From contig CABUUJ010000021.1 in NCBI GenBank assembly GCA_902494715.1, positions 1 through 32,226 of the forward strand: a stretch of DNA of 32,226 bases, written 5' to 3'. The position numbers and the translations under genes were made by a program. How positions within the stretch are numbered: position 1 is the stretch's first letter; each line of letters starts with the position of its first letter. Positions 32,080 through 32,226 of the stretch are shown here, one piece after another. The stretch comes from an uncultured Collinsella sp. (lineage in GTDB: Bacteria; Actinomycetota; Coriobacteriia; Coriobacteriales; Coriobacteriaceae). Below the pieces are notes generated by a model that saw nothing but the letters and a program-made list of their open reading frames with translations, was not told the DNA's origin and searched no databases.

Positions 32080-32226
32080 CTAAAGCTGCCTCCTGGGCGG
32101 CATCCGCTATCGGATAGCCGTCCTCGTCCTTTTCGATCGCAAGCGTGGCGGGAACGTTTTCCAGCGCACGCGTGATGCGCTCGGCCTCATCGGTCGAGCG
32201 ATCGATGCGAAAATCGAGCTCGGGCG
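32072..32226 (-). CDS. rbfA: Ribosome-binding factor A, C-terminal part (runs off the right edge)
   Basis: A cold-shock-related factor needed for late 30S subunit maturation. Only the last 50 residues or so are in the window; the start lies beyond the right edge. The frame opens PELDFRIDRSTDEAERITRALE, which matches the end of the KH-like fold of RbfA (family pattern PEL.F..D.S.....I...L). An acidic extension, then AQEAALDD and the stop at 32074-32072, follow. It overlaps the nrnA start by 8 nt and its final codons carry the nrnA ribosome site. The identification rests on this short stretch and on gene order. Confidence 0.8.
   Translation of the reverse strand, partial: PELDFRIDRSTDEAERITRALENVPATLAIEKDEDGYPIADAAQEAALDD

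Overview
The window looks like a core chromosomal region of a GC-rich Gram-positive bacterium, most likely an actinomycete of the class Coriobacteriia (a Collinsella-like gut anaerobe). The reasons are the codon use, the strong purine-rich ribosome binding sites, a HrdB-type sigma factor with acidic and basic N-terminal tracts, a SepIVA-like coiled-coil gene beside a DUF177 gene, and a T-box-controlled ileS. The genus is an inference from recall; no search was run. No prophage, integron, CRISPR array or complete insertion sequence is visible.

Left part (1-5100). The 5' end of ileS runs off the left edge on the minus strand behind a complete T-box riboswitch with specifier AUC. Divergent from it is a GldA-like metal-dependent dehydrogenase. 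A small DUF523 gene and ftsH follow on the minus strand, then a short divergent corrinoid adenosyltransferase (CobO/BtuR-like).

Middle-left part (5101-10075). A MATE transporter, a SpoU/TrmH-type RNA methyltransferase, and the thyA-folA pair (dTMP synthesis and folate recycling) lie on the minus strand. Divergent from thyA is the most distinctive gene of the window. It is a DUF134 helix-turn-helix protein fused to a NifX/NifB-like cofactor-binding domain and ending in a Cys/His-rich tail with three CxCH modules. Two CATATG-centred palindromes lie in front of it, and a third, different palindrome covers the -35 of thyA.

Long minus-strand block (10076-24959). Read in the direction of transcription the order is asp23-like, fakA/DAK2, recG, rsmD, coaD, sepIVA-like, DUF177, rpmF, plsX, acpP, rnc, smc, ftsY, ffh. 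Many junctions overlap or are separated by about 10 nt. The genes join fatty acid and phospholipid precursor supply (fakA, coaD, plsX, acpP), ribosome and RNA functions (rsmD, DUF177, rpmF, rnc), chromosome maintenance (recG, smc) and membrane protein targeting (ftsY, ffh). Terminator-like hairpins after rpmF and ahead of acpP suggest internal control points.

Right part (25117-32226). Two identical tRNA-Asn(GUU) genes share one promoter and one terminator. Upstream on the minus strand is a tightly packed cluster, rbfA (partial), nrnA, truB, ribF, dnaG, rpoD, joining ribosome maturation and cofactor synthesis to primase and the main sigma factor. A dispersed inverted-repeat element with core AGTCATTGGGGACGT occurs twice, at the cobO/MATE junction and behind rpoD.
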